A stretch of 64,000 bases of DNA, from assembly GCA_000310025.1 (NCBI GenBank), contig FN649739.1:1-64000 (forward strand), written 5' to 3'. The notes under the pieces were generated by a model. The model did no database searches. It was given only the letters and a program-made list of their open reading frames with translations, and was not told where the DNA came from. This DNA comes from Ectocarpus siliculosus (Eukaryota > Sar > Phaeophyceae > Ectocarpales > Ectocarpaceae). A program made the translations under genes and the position numbers. The stretch's first letter is position 1. Every line of letters starts with the position of its first letter. Positions 10,601 through 24,175 of this stretch are shown piece after piece.

Positions 10601-13600
10601 TTATTTTGATCAATTGCCAGATTTGAGAACCCATGTACACTGCCAGATATGAGCCGTACCCGGCGGTTCACTACCCCGCCCTACTAGTACACTGGTGTGT
10701 AGCCTTGGTGCGAAACATGCAACGAAAAAAAAACGTTGTCGAAGTGAGTTTAGGCCGCGGTTAACGCCGGGGAGTTGTGCACATATCCACTCCAGCGACC
10801 CAGGAAACGCTCGCCATATTTGGTTTTCCGCAGTCAAACTTAGCTTCAACCTGTCGCCCTTGCTGTGAAAGACAGACGTATTTCATCGCTTTCCGAAACA
10901 GTCATCTTTGCACTGAATCGGGGAGCTACAAGTTGAGGCTTTTGGGTGCAACTGCGGCACTCCGATTTTCGAATCCTTCCAAGCACCTATGCTAACGGAC
11001 CACAGGCCTCCAAATGGACTACAGTGACGAGTACAATGTATGAGGGACGAGCGGTTCTGAAGCTGGGGGTCGGACACACTCACATTGGCCCTGCTTCGCG
11101 GCCACGGTGTTTGAAGCCTTCGAAAACTGAACCGCAACATAGCATTCAAATTCTTGCATTTGTTGCACTGCTGTACCTCAGCGACCTCAGCGACAAGAAG
11201 CCTTGTAGCTACTAATTTCCCTCGCGTTGTGCGCTGATCCTTTGGCGGGATGGTAGTTTGGTACTGAAGTTAGACTGTGCAAAACCAACCTTGGCAAGTG
11301 TTCCTGGGTCGAGGAAGAGGATATCTACACAGCCCTCTCGCGCCCTTAACCCAGTCCCTCCGCGAAAAAAAAATGCCGAGAACATGTTTGTCAGCCGTTG
11401 GTCGAGGGGCTACAGCCCCACGAAAGAATCTGAGCTCCTTGCCAGACAAGGGGTGAGTTGACTTCACTAAGTGTCCCCAAAACACGTGGGGACACTTTTC
11501 ATACTGAAGCCAAGTCAGCACAAAATGTCAGTACCAAGCGATGTACAGTTTTTACGACCTTGGAGGCACGCGGGTTGGGAGATGTGTACAGTGCAAGTCA
11601 GAGGCCCATGAGAGGCAACACACAGCATATCACACCGCGTGCCACCTCAGCCAGGCATGATACACCAAGGGTTCTCACGTGCGTTGCACACAGCGGAGCC
11701 TAGGGCGACTACAGTGCGGAAAATAGGCTGTTGAGTGCTGTGTGTCCAAAGTGTCCCCATTTGGGCTTCCAGTACTAGGAGGATTAAAGCGCGTACGTTA
11801 TTTGCGCAACTCAAGGTGGAAACGGAGTACGGTCCAGCTGAACGACGGTGGGGCTTTCAAGGGGGCGCAACGCTGCACGCAAACACGTCGCTAGAGTTTG
11901 GCGGTGAAAAAGAAGTACACGAGCGAATGGATAGTTGTTGCTCCCTCCTTGGAGTGCTGATGGATAGCCAATGGATCAATTGCCAGAAAAAACTCACACC
12001 GCTCGAAAAAAATGTACAATAATACAGTACAGGCTGTGACGTACTTGGCGATGGCAATGGCAATGTTGAGGCCTCCAAGCTCGTCGACCAGGCCTCTGTC
12101 AAGCGCTTGTCGCCCCGTCCACACCCTCCCTTTCGCCACCTTAAGAACCTGTCCGGGGCAGACAAAAAATAACCTCATTAATTGTAAATTATTGCGTTCC
12201 TGTGTATCACTACTACGACCCATGAGGTTTGGAACAGCTACGATCGCCGCAGCGGCCGCTATCATGGGTGGCAACCATTACGCACTGGGTCACGTCACGA
12301 AGAGGGCAAGGTGCGGAATGGTACCAATGCAGTTTCGAAGGCAAAACAAGGGACCAGCAGGAAACTACGGGCACCCTCATTGGTTGGTTTTATCCGGTAG
12401 CTCTGACGTGACCATGAAACGCTGTTGTCCGAGGTATCTCTTGAGAGACCAGATATTCAGGCGAAACAAGTGGCCCCCAACGCTTGACCCAGTGCGGAAG
12501 GGGATAGGGGGGGGAGACGCGAAGCCAGCGATTCGAGATCCGCCAGAGGATGGCGAGGAAAGCGGCCGCTAACGTGGAAGGGTTTGGGGACTTTGGCTTG
12601 ACAGTGTCTGGAGAAGGAGACACAGACTCTCCGGACGCAGGTACACCGGCGAATCAGCCGATAAAGGCAACGGATTGTGAGGCAAGGCCACTACCATCAC
12701 CAACTCCGCCACCATTGGCCCTCGAAGCAGCCGGGCCGAGGTACGCCCAGACCGTACAGAGGTTTCAAGCTGGATATCTCGATCGCAGGAAGGAGGGTTA
12801 GGGTTATGATGACTTCAGAAAAGGTCGCGCTGCTTCGATTTAGTGGGCTGTTCAGATTGGCTCCTCGAACGTGGCTAATCATTAGCCCGGGAGGGGGAGT
12901 CCCAAGCTCGTATCCTATGGTGGACTGCTCGAGATGAAATATTGTGTTGTTTGGTATCGGTTGTTTTGCGCAGATGTAATCTCTGAATATCAAACACCAG
13001 ATACGATTCGAGCGGAACAGCGGCATCGAAGGGCTTGCCAGTGGGTGCTCTCGTATTCGAGTAGTTGGTATAGGGGCAACACGTGCCCACCAACACAACA
13101 GTGCAACAGACGGTCTTTCCACCAGCCGCCTCGCTCACCCAAAGAGGCATCACGGACGTGAGAGCGACCTCTACAAATTTGCAAGGCCCGACACACTTGG
13201 AATAAGTGGGAGCCCACCTCGTCGACGGACATGTTTCGGCCAGCCGCGACGCCACCCACGAAATCTTCGTAGATCTCCCCCACCCGCTTCTCCATCAAGC
13301 TTCGCTGTTGAGGGCTGAACTCCTGCAAAAACAACAACGTCGTACAGTGAAGTATCGAAGCCAACCGTGTGGCCGGCAGCAGTACGATGACCAAACTGTA
13401 GTCCGAACAACAGAAGCATCGACATCCTCTTGAACTTAAACAGATTGAACGCGAGGTATCACGGCGAAAGGTACGCAAAATTGCTTCCATTTCGGACGCG
13501 TACGACCCTTTCCTAAACGTTTGCACAGGGGCTCAGTTCCCATCCGAACCTCTTAAAACGCAAGCAGTGCACCACTTACGACCGAGCCTGTCAATACCAC

Positions 13601-16600
13601 GGGGTTTCGTGTCCGTGTCCCGGAGCTTTTCTTGTAGTTGTTGGGGCACCAGGAGACCGGTAACGGTGTGTGCGTTACACCTATGAAGCATCCCGTACAC
13701 GTGAATAACACCGCTGAACGCGACATCGACGACGACGCAAGAAAATTGCAGTATGTGCACGCCTTGCTGCCCCATCACGGAAAAAGGAGCGGTGAAGAGA
13801 ATAGCATCACACTCAACTTCGATACATGGTAAGAAAGAAGCGAGGAACTGGAACAAGATCAGGCGGTCATACTGCCAGCACACACACCGCGATATCCTCG
13901 CTACGGTTCGCTACGGTTCGCTACGGTTGGCATGACGGCTAGTTCGGTGTTCACGACATGATTCACCTTTCCTCCCGAAAAAACTCTTCAAAGTCGAGAT
14001 ACATTCAAAAAATGGTATGGACACGTTCGGTCCAGAATCCAAGCTCAGTTGTGCGCGTATTCGGAAACGGAGGACTCAACTTGACCACGGCGTGTGTTTG
14101 TGGGAACCAAGACGGGAGGATACAACGCTACGTATTGTACCCGCGTGTTTCGTCGTCTCACAGCAGTCCCAGATGTCCGCCCACACGCACCTGGAGAGGA
14201 GAAAATGCGAGGTGATTCTCCGATAGCTCGATGCTGTCGACTTGGATGCCCCAGGCTTTCAGCAACCTAAGAACAAGACGGGATCATGCCACGCACGACG
14301 CAATCTGGAATCATGAACCATGCACCATCATGGCCGGTAAAACATTCCGACATTCCCAAGCGTGTGTTCGTGGGGGAGGGGGGGGGGTGCAACGACATCA
14401 GCAACCACAACCACTTGTCCAACCAACACATCCAGTCTCACCTCTGGACGGACAATTTAGCCGCGATGACACCGATTGACCCCGTGATCGTGGTCGGCTG
14501 TGCCACAATCGTGTCGCATGCAGCTGCTATCATGTAACCTCCGCTAGCAGCGAGATCTCCCATAGAACAAACCACCGGCTTTCCTGCCAGCGCGCACGTG
14601 ACAACGACAATGAAGGGCTGACAAAGATTATTTACGGAAGAAGATGCAGCAATACAAACCTGAACGCGTTGGGCAAACCTCCGAGACAAAAATGGCATGA
14701 GTGTCCCACACTCCGAGTCACTTTCACACAATTCCTGACCTGCCAGTCTGACGCGACGAACTGCAGCGGCGATTGAGTCGCTCGCAACTGCAGAGCCACC
14801 TGGCGAATCCACCCTCAGCACAACGGCGCCAATGGAAGGGTCATCGATGACTTCTTGGAGGCGCTGGATTTCAACGTAGGGGAAGATGGTATGAGCTGCT
14901 AGAATTAGATGGGAGCGAGTTGACGGCTTGTAGAAATGTGCAGATGACCCGGGTGTCGGGTCACTACTGCCTCCGTTTGCCTACTGTTGCTACGGCTGAC
15001 CTCTCGGAATCACTGGCTTAACAGATAGAACATGCACTTCTCGGCGGGGCGTGCCGGCACCATTCCTCCAAACCCAGGACGGAAAAGAGAGCAAGAAGTC
15101 GTGCATTGGACTCTGTCAGTAGTGAAGAAAATAGGACTCAGATAGCCAGACAAGTGTGTTTTCTACCGCATGGTTCGGTGCCGTACTTCTTCAAACCATA
15201 TGCCAGGGGCACCATTCGTGCAAACAAATGCGGCTCGCCGTCAGTCAAACGACCATTTACTATTCCTTGGGGCCGAATTTGCCGTACGGTACAGTACAAT
15301 CGGTAATCCGCATGTGTGAAAAAGGGCGGAGCAAACTACGAAATGCTCCCACATTCAATCAACGCACATGCGGTGGTACCCACGGTCTGCGAGAAGGAAA
15401 CGATGCGTCAACGTGCTCATGGTAAAATGGTTTGGCCTTGCAGCATCTCTCACCCAAAAGCAGTTCATCCTGTGCCACTTGATAGCATCATTTCACCCCT
15501 AAGGTGGCAGGACGGAGACGTACTAAAAATATTCCGCCTTTCTTTGCCTCGTGCTTCTTCACACCCTACCCCCCCGGCAGCACTCGTACGAATGAGAAGT
15601 ATTGTGCGGTTGCAACACTGACATTCATATGAATTCTTGGTATGCAGTTACGTATGTACCTTGCAAAGTGCGCTGCTGGTGGCTTGTTCAGTCGAGCCCG
15701 GGCCTACACCAGGGTCTGCGAACCTCGTGATCGCCCCGTTTGCGTTGACAAGAGCCACATTCTGCCAAGAAAAAACAAAAAAACACCGAGAAGCCAATAG
15801 AACAATAGGTTTGAAGAAACGAAACGTGTATTCGCCCACAGCGATGGTCTAAGAACGTTGGTCTCTTGCGAGTGGCGGGGCCTCCTCAGGGTCATACAGG
15901 ATAGAAAAGCTTGTGCCACACTCGGGCTATCTTGTCGCCACGGACAACGTTTCGTAGCCTCGAACTGTTCGGAAGAGCTATAGACCAAGGGTGGAGGAGA
16001 CAGCGAAATACGGCAGCACCGACAAGACCAACCGCTCCAAAGAGAAGCCTCTGATTGTCTCTCGAGACACCTAAAGCTGGTACGGCAGGATCTTGCGGTG
16101 GTTGTGCAGAGGTGCGTACATCACAGGCATGGCATTTCGCGAGGATGGGCTTACCTTGGGAGCAGGATTCTTGGCACCCTTCGCAGAATCGGGGAGCATG
16201 TTGGTATCGAGCACGCCCTCGGATGCCCTGTCTTTCCTGCGCAGACATCCGGAGGGTTCTTGGTGATCAGAGATACATGCGTGGCCGATCTCCAGAGACA
16301 TAAGCCTAGCGGGAGGTGTGCTGATTGTAGGTATTGGATAGGTCGTCATACTGTAGGGGTGGAAATTCATGCAAAAACCGGAACTCACATCACGTGGCTC
16401 ACGATAATACGCCGAAGCTCACAGCACGTACCTCTCGATGATGTTTCGCGGGTATTTCAGAAGAATGGCAACCGCCAGAAAACCGGTTTTTGTGCCCAAA
16501 ATCAAGTAGCAACCTGCGAAGGTGCGAGGAACCACCAACGAGAAATCTGGCACCCCAACCATTGAGCCGAAACGAGGTTGCCCGATTGAACTGGTGTTCA

Positions 16601-19600
16601 TGGCAATCCACGGCTGTTCGCCTATGCCTTGAGCCTGCATGTTGAAATTTTCAACCGCCCTGCGAAATCGAGGTCGTGAATAGTGCCGACACGCTCTATG
16701 CTGAGGCGCTTCTCAGCGGAACCCGAACCTGACAAGAAAAAAATGCACATGCACACTCCACAAGGAGCAAACCTCCTCTAAAATTTGACAAACCGCCTGT
16801 GTATTTTAGGTTTCCTTCATTCAACATGTAACAAAATCACACCAAGGCGACTTCGGCGTCGACCGAACACTCGATCGTACCATGTCAGAATCGGGACTCC
16901 ACGATCACTAGACCAGAGGCACTTTTGCTGCCCACCATCTTGGAAAAGAGTCGTTCGCTGCCCAAGCAGGGTGTGTGACAAGCATAGACCGTGCGTTCCT
17001 CTGCGTAATGACTTGCCGATAGCTTCACTCCCAAAGCAAACGCGGTAGGTGTCCTTCTGTCAAACGACAACATGCGATTTTAGCGAAACTCTCACCCCAC
17101 AAGCCTCTTTCGCGAGGGTAATCAACGACTGTTTATACGTAATCGGGTCTAGACACTTCGCAAGTGAGCGAACGCAGATTTGAAAGGGGGCACAGTTTCA
17201 GCTGCGGTAAACGAACGTGCTTGGGATACAAACACTCGTTTCGATAGAGCCCACATAAAACTATCTCGGGATTCTGGTTCCCATGGAAGCATGGGCGGGC
17301 CCCGAATTCACCGTGGCATTTTCACGCTATAGCTAGAACCGGAAATAAACTCGGGAGATTCTTCGACTCCTGCGAAGAGGTCTGCACCTTGTGGGGCGCG
17401 CCCGATGAAGCATAGCTGGTTGATAGCTCAATCTTTGGACGAAACCAGCAGATGACACAACCAATTGGCAAACGATTGGGCATCCTGCTTACGTGTTGTC
17501 ACTCATCTTGACTACATGGTTCGACGTGTGAGTGGGAGCATGTTCGGCTCTCAATAATCGTAGAAGGAAATAATCAAACGAAACCGTGCGCTGGCTCGGG
17601 GTCTGTGTCACCGGGTTATCCGTGGAATTTCGGAATATTGTTCCATGGCAAACTGTTACCCTTCGCTACAGTACCCCTCAGGCCCGACAGCGGCAGTGTC
17701 GCATTCTTCGTCTGTTCAACACCAACCATTTCACGGGAATCAGTGTGCAAAACTATCATTCACAGGCTCACCGCATCTTTTCGATGTAGTCGCGCATGGA
17801 GACCCGCGTGTACTTGCTTTCCTCTGAATCGGCGAAGGTGGACAGGACGTTGTCCTCAGATTCATCGACCGAAGTCTTGAGCAACTTCCACACAAAACGC
17901 GCCAAGAAGAGCCGGAGGAGCAAGACCAGTAATTGGTTCAAATCACCCCCCTTCATCGGTTGGATTGCCGGAGTCTCCCGAAGGGGAGTGCTAAGCAAAG
18001 GTTGGGCATCACCCATTGTCTGAAGACGCAACAAGCACAACATTTTCATCACAGCTACAAGATTCACACCTCGATTTTCTCTCCAGCGGTGGCATCGTTC
18101 TCCGCGTCTGCCGTCTGCTTCTTGAACCCCGCCTTCACCATGCTCTCCACATCATCTTCATACATGATTCCTGTCGACAATGATGACGTCCCACACCACG
18201 CCACGGCGGCCATTGTTGAGATGCTACACCCGGCACGCTGTAGGTGGGGGAACTCCGCGCTCGAAGCAAACTTGACGAAACGAATTGAGGTTGACACGGC
18301 TGTACCCTCCCCGCATCGAGCAATGATGAATAAAATCAGAACCCGTATCGATCAAAATCACAGTCCATTCCCATAGCCACCAAAGCACTAATCGTGCATT
18401 CATCATGAACAAACAACAGAACACATAGGGAAATTAGCTACCAAGTGACCGCTTTGTAGCAAACATCGGTCAAGATGGTGAGTTCATGCTGATGTACCTC
18501 ACACGAAACACGCAAGCATGGTGGGTGGAAATCGTGTGAAGAAGGAGGCTCGGGCTCAATAGGAGTATATCCTCGTCGATTTACGCTATCTGGCGTTTAG
18601 CGTGCAACTGTAGAATCGCAACAGATCAAGCAATATTCGTGTATTGGTGCTGGGATCGAGGAGTGTTGGTTTGCAAACCTCCGTTCGATTGTCTAGGGTT
18701 CTTCAGAGAGAGAGGGAGGGAGAGAGAAATGAACGTGAAAGGTTTGCTTCCTCGTAAAGAAAGAGCCCGTGAACGTGTGCCGCCGGGGTCAAGGGTTGAG
18801 AATACGTTGACAATGTAATGCAGGCGAATCTTTGTCTCGGGGCATCACCTAGGCATGCATAGCTCCAGATCCACTCTTACCCACCCAGTAGTTAGGATCT
18901 TTCGTTTGAACGTTCGGAGACCAAGGTAGTTCGGAAGTGGGGAGTTCTTATACGTGCAGTATAATAGAACTTGGAAGAGCTCTGATATTATTGCGGAGTC
19001 ATTCTCCATTTTCTGCAATGTTCGCTCAAGGGTAGGTTATACCAAGGGGAGGTTCGGTCAGCCGCATCTGATTCAATAGCTATAGCTTGACTGGTGCTTT
19101 GAAGGAGGGTTTCGCCTTGATTAGGCAGCAACGACAGGTGTGGTATTGCGGAGATCGGTGCCGCGCGATTCGAGTACATAGTACGCATGGATTCTCCCTC
19201 ATCAGGCCACAGAACTGTGTAATCGAGCAATGGGAACGAGACAAAAATGAAACGCTTGCGGCACGATCCATAAAAACAGTACTTCTGACTTTCCGAAAGA
19301 GAGTACTGAAAGAGAGTACTGGCGTTCCATTAGAAGCGCGGACACTTACCCATTTTGTTACATTGTCACAACAACCCGCAAAAAATTGCATCATGTGTAC
19401 TATTTCAACATGATGACCATATGCGAATGCAGCAGTCGTGGCGGTTTCCCTCACCCCCGAATAAAAACACGTGGGCAATGAACTTACCGTCGATGAGGTT
19501 AGCCGACAGGGCAAGCGTCGCCGGGAGGGGACAGTCGTGCATGATGGCGTACACATCCTTCCGGTCCTTGAAACCCCTGGTTCAGGATGGTGATATGCAT

Positions 19601-21330
19601 ACAGCAGGGAAAAAAACTGAACGAAACGCAAACCTTGCACTTCGAGAACAATTCACGTGCTGTGCAGAGCACTAGTATCGTTAACAATATCATGCAACCC
19701 CATCTGTCCACCTCGGCGACCTCGACCAAGTCATACAGTGCCATGCCATGATCCAGAGGTACAACGTCAGACGTCAGCATCTGCCCTGAATCTTCTACTG
19801 CTGCTGCTGAGAACTCGTCACCGCCATGTTGATATCGACATCCACAGGTGGCTGGTAGCACTCAGAAGCAAACGGAGGTGGTCATCACCATTATTCTACT
19901 TCCTTCAGAATGAAATGGACTATGAACCTAGATCAGAGGTGCAATATTATCGTCAAGAAAAACAAATTGCACGTTTTGTGGCCACCGGTTACGCCTCACG
20001 TATGTACACCCAGGCATAACGTACCGCTCGTCAGAGGAGCAGCGTCCAACAGTAAAGGTGCAGCAGCAGCTGCTGCAGCAGTCTAACCCCAGGCCTCACC
20101 GGGACGCCGCGACGCCGTCCGCAACGTCGTCGAGCATGGACGTGAGAAGGGACGTCATCGCTTCTCGCTCGTGCGGGCTATACGCCTTCCTGACCAGACT
20201 CTCCGCGGCGCTCTTGTACTCCTGTGCGGAATGTGCATGAACGCTTCAAGAGTTGGTCGAGCGTCAACCATCGAATGTCCCTTCAAAACCGACACAATTT
20301 CCCTTCTGAATTCAGCGCGAATTGAGTTAGATGTGAGTAAACACCCACCCACGATAGTTTCATGCCGCATATCCACCTCTTGAAAAACTGATCCGAAATC
20401 GACTTCAAAGTCAACCTTCTCCCTATCTAGTGGCCATTGTACAACGATACAATCTTGGACACCTTTCGCTATCTTGGGGCGGTCGAAGAAGAAACAAATC
20501 TAATCTATGGGTTTAATATGTATTAAACAAATATTTATTGGGTTTTAGGGGACAAGTCGCATCGCAAGCCGACATATGCCACACGTGCAATGTAAACTTT
20601 TCGTACCCACCTCGCGAGCGAAGACCTCGGGCTTAATGCCGTACTTGTCCAAGAATCCCCTGAAAAACAGCTTTTGGCCACCGCTCCCGGTAAGACCCAC
20701 GTAGCCAGTCTTTTGCACCAGAACCTTCTCGAATGCGGAGGCCAAGAAGTACTCGCCAACGGCCTGTTTGGGAAAGGAAACCCCGAACATGATAGTTCCG
20801 GTCGAGTCAGAACCTGGGCGGCCATAGTAAAGCAGGAGTCCCCGCCTCGATTCAACTGAATCCGACCTAGGAATGTAGAATTGTTTCGCCCAGGGGCAAT
20901 ACAGTAGCCCTTGTTTCCACCCGACAACTCAAACACTCCACTAACAACCCGACGAACGAAGGAGCTATAAATAGATGCATGGCAATCGAGCAAATTGTGT
21001 CTCGAGCTCGTGATCACAGCATCATCCTCATGACAACTGCGAAACTCACACAACGCGGCGAACCGACAAACCAACTCTACCCAGCCATCTCACCGGACCG
21101 CCTTCCCCGAAGGTATCTGCTACCGCGATAGTAAACCTCTTCCGCTGCCGCCCGTCCGCCTCTGCTCCTTCACCAGCGGTAGCAGAAGCATCACTGCCGG
21201 CCTCGCGAAAGCGAGTGACGGCATCGCGGACCTCTTGAACGCAAGCCAAGTATCCTCCTCCCCAGCTGCGGTAGCTGAACCTGTTTGTTGCAAGTGCAAA
21301 GCAGCATCGCGGGAAAACGATATGGTTTTC

Positions 21331-21385
<55 letters not shown>

Positions 21386-22755
21386 GAAAAAGAACAGGCC
21401 GCAGTGTGGTCATACAAGAAGAGCCAGTGAAATCCTACTGCACATCCCAAAGGTAGTCATCGCACAGACCTTGAATAAAGAAACACTGTCCACGAGGTCG
21501 GGACCACCCTTTCATCCAACACGTCTACATTCGTCTCCATGCTGCGGTGGATTTACTTGAACCAGAAAGATGGCTGTGATGACAGAGAGAAAAATCGTTC
21601 GGGGGTGTAAATTTGTACTAAGCCGACAAGTGCATAAGTGTATGCCAACAGGAACAGAGCCCTCCCTGTTACGGCAAACATTGCACCGCTCCCCTCTCAG
21701 ACGTGGATAGCTTCTGCCGCCGCAAGATTCCATCAACCACAAATAAAACAAGACACTTGTCCTGTAACTTGTACACACCTGCCCAAGACGCCCCTGACCT
21801 TGTTGTCCTTGGCCGCCATCTCAAGAGCATCCACCACATCCCTGCACGTTGAAAAAAGCAGAGAGGGGCATTCTTGGGTAAAGAGATATGACAAACAGAC
21901 GGATGAACATCATCACCTAGACGTCCCCCAACCCGCCGTTACCACCATGCGCGAAAAACACAAACACCGGGAGACCATCGACACATGGTATCGTATTGAT
22001 TGCCGCACTTACACGCGTGTCTGCAATTGCCGGCAAACGTCCACCCAGCATAATCTCCACTTGCACGAAGCAGAACAGATCAATACGGCACAGATCACGA
22101 ATGACTAGCCCATCAACCACACAATGCATCACGAAGATCGCTTACCTCGTCTCCATACCCTGAACATACCAGAACAAACGAAGTACATCGCGTGATGGCC
22201 AACGGTTGCCGCTTACAGATATCCCACCTCGCACAACACAACAGTAAACCCCAAGTGCACTAAGAAACGAATGGGATGAAACCGCACAGAATGATGAACC
22301 AAACGTCCCTTCGGACGCAAGCAAGAGGCTTTGGTCGACACGCGAACAATATTGATGGGCTCGCGGCGACAGAAATTACGTTTTGACGTTACTGGATGTG
22401 ATTCAAGCCCCGCCGCTCCGCTAGCAAGCACAAGTTTCCGACGCCCCAAACGCCTGAAACATTGCACTTATCGCCGCGTGACGCCAAGGCCGTCCACAGC
22501 GGGGGAAGAATACTTGTCACCGCAATCACTGAAACAAACACATGCACGCTACTGCTGTTCAAAGAGAAGTATTGTCGCGGACCGTGTTCACTCACACCCC
22601 TGAGAAACGCGGCATACTTGCCTGAAATACAGCGGCTGCGGCTCGCCAGACACGAAGGACAAATCCACGCCCGGCGGTGTCTTTGACAAGGGTCGGGAGA
22701 GGTCCATGTCGAGCCAGATTTCGCCTTCGGGCAAGCGATTGCGCCTCCGCCGGTT
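7616..22755 (-). CDS. sppA: Signal peptide peptidase SppA, 67K type (peptidase S49), 5' end missing
   Basis: Membrane-associated serine protease with a Ser/Lys dyad; plant relatives act on thylakoid membranes. Exons in coding order: 22755-22618, 22159-22146 (14 bases), 21841-21779, one unresolved exon, 21233-21094, 20763-20611, 20221-20100, 19576-19488, 18170-18070, 17884-17772, 16236-16155, 15761-15660, 14863-14740, 14583-14442, 14266-14191, 13322-13218, 12148-12045, 8419-8356, 7855-7616. Splice phases agree at every junction outside the unresolved gap. Together they give about 657 residues, close to full length. The N-terminal repeat carries [12 protein letters not shown] and the Lys motif EYKSAAES; the C-terminal repeat carries [10 protein letters not shown], the nucleophile motif [22 protein letters not shown], and [16 protein letters not shown]. 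Both catalytic residues are retained. The start codon and any targeting peptide lie upstream of 22755 and were not found. One exon between 21779 and 21233 is also missing. Confidence 0.93.
8958..9730. repeat. Dispersed repeat family R2, copy A (in SppA intron)
   Basis: This stretch aligns by eye, in the same orientation, with 24176-24750. Shared landmarks are TGCAGG-TACCCTCG, the segment around TTGGCTTCTGA, GGTGGTGCTCCGA followed by a CTACACAGGCC block, a GTAGTTGTCGA block, and a tail with CAGCAGCAAC and CGACGATGCGCTC. Identity is clearly reduced by substitutions and small indels. It lies inside the 3.6 kb SppA intron 8420-12044. It looks like an old transposon-derived repeat; I see no coding capacity. 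Confidence 0.65.
10267..10305. repeat. 12-bp perfect inverted repeat (SppA intron)
   Basis: ATAGTGGCATGT at 10267-10278 pairs perfectly with ACATGCCACTAT at 10294-10305 across a 15-base loop. It is in the largest SppA intron and no function is evident. Confidence 0.6.
11469..11497. repeat. 10-bp perfect hairpin around CACGT loop (SppA intron)
   Basis: AAGTGTCCCC (11469-11478) pairs with GGGGACACTT (11488-11497) across the 9-base loop AAAACACGT. A further AAGTGTCCCC lies near 11750 in direct orientation. It may be the core of a small transposon remnant or just a hairpin. Confidence 0.6.
13898..13928. repeat. Short tandem repeat, 10-bp unit x3
   Basis: Three copies of TCGCTACGGT in a row, in the SppA intron between exons 14191 and 13322. 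Confidence 0.85.
21336..21383. repeat. (GA)n microsatellite
   Basis: About 24 GA dinucleotides. On the coding (minus) strand of SppA it is a (CT)n pyrimidine run roughly 100 bases upstream of the acceptor at 21234, within the intron that also hides the unresolved exon. Confidence 0.95.
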
Positions 22756-23642
22756 CTACTCGAAATAGGAAACGCAGGTACATCAAGAAAACGGCACGTT
22801 AAGCAACACGTGTTGATTGAATTGACTTCGAGGAAATGGAAAATGCGGCAAAATTTGTTCACCATACAACATCTGCAGTACGAAGGCAGTCGTAGAAAAC
22901 ATTATTGCCTGAGGTGTCGACGGGTACTGCTGTAGAAGCAACAGTAGATTGCAAATCGAGTGGCTCATTTTCTACAACAGCACGAGAGACAGCAGTGTCA
23001 AGTAGAGCCTAAGTGACCACCGAAAGAGGCAGGGCCGAGACCAAACCGACCACTCTGAGTCCGCATCTTGTTTTGCCCACGGAGCGGTGAAGCCTCGACT
23101 TTTTTTCCCATCATCCAGGAGAAGCAAAGAACGACTCTGAGGTCATTTCTTAAGGTTCATTTTTGGAGCTGTCTTTTTCTTTTTTCCTTCTCAAAAAATG
23201 ACAACTGGCCACAGAAACCCTTCTTACGGTCTTTTTCAGGGGGAAAAGGCCAACAAAAAGAGACAACCCGTTTTGGACAGCCCATCCTGTCTTTTTCTGG
23301 GGCAGTTTTGGTTAAGTCGGGGCTGTCTTTTTCTGTGGTATTTTTTTTGTCACAACCACATGACGCTACCTACAAACTTCATCTCTCAACGGTTGATCCC
23401 CGCAAACTCTAACGGTGTTCACACGAGCTGTGTCATGTGACTGGTACAGAGTCAGTAGCATCAGCGGTAGCGTTGTTTTTTCATTCGGCTGGACCAAGTG
23501 GACAACCCGATGTGTGCGGCGCAAACAAGCGGCAAACGAGCCGAGAGAGTCTGGACGAAGCAGCGGGGGGTCTTGGTTGGTGTGCTGTCAAATTTTGCGA
23601 ACCCAACTTTTGGGCGCCCTATAGCCTCCTGATCTGTGTCAA

Positions 23643-23960
23643 ACCACCACGCAAGACGGACCATACGCGCAGCTCATGGCGGATACCTTTGTCATCGCTG
23701 TTGCTGTAGTGGGCGGCGAGGGAGCATCGATAAACCAAAGTTGCGACACAGGCCAAAGATAAAAAAACAACTGGTTGCTGGCGCGGTGGGTATTTTTCCG
23801 GCGTGCTGTTGACCCTCGCCACTTTCCGCGCCTCCAATCGCCCTGTGGTCTCTGACAGCCACCACCCAAGACGGACCATACACACAGCTCATGGTGGATG
23901 CCTTTGTCATCGCTGTTGCTTCGCTGTATGCGGAGATATCACCGAAACACCATAGCGGTG
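23643..23960. repeat. Dispersed repeat family R1, two copies in tandem
   Basis: Two direct copies about 215 bases apart. Each contains AAGACGGACCATAC, an ACAGCTCATGG-type block and TTTGTCATCGCTGTTGCT. Related copies occur at 37200-37940 and 54104-54480. In all three places copies lie in tandem arrays of two or three. Confidence 0.7.
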
Positions 23961-24175
23961 GAAAGTGTATGTATGTGTGGCAAACGGCCGTTGCAGGGTC
24001 TCTTTTTTTCGGTCGATGGCCCCGAATAGAAAAAAGGATGGACCAGCACCGCCAGAAGGGGGTTATCTTTTTTGTAGATCATATTTTGGGTCGTCTCTTT
24101 TAGGGAAAAAAAGATTGAATAAAAAAGACACCGTAACAAATGGCCTTATCTATATATCGGCCTCTTGTAAAGCCA

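Noticed and set aside
12794-12805. Short GGGTTAGGGTTA in an SppA intron
   Set aside because: Only two telomere-type units in opposite orientation; too short to separate from chance.
19499-19861. 120-residue minus-strand frame with an orderly acidic stretch
   Set aside because: It overlaps the supported SppA exon 19576-19488 in another frame, and the SppA exon has matching phases on both sides.
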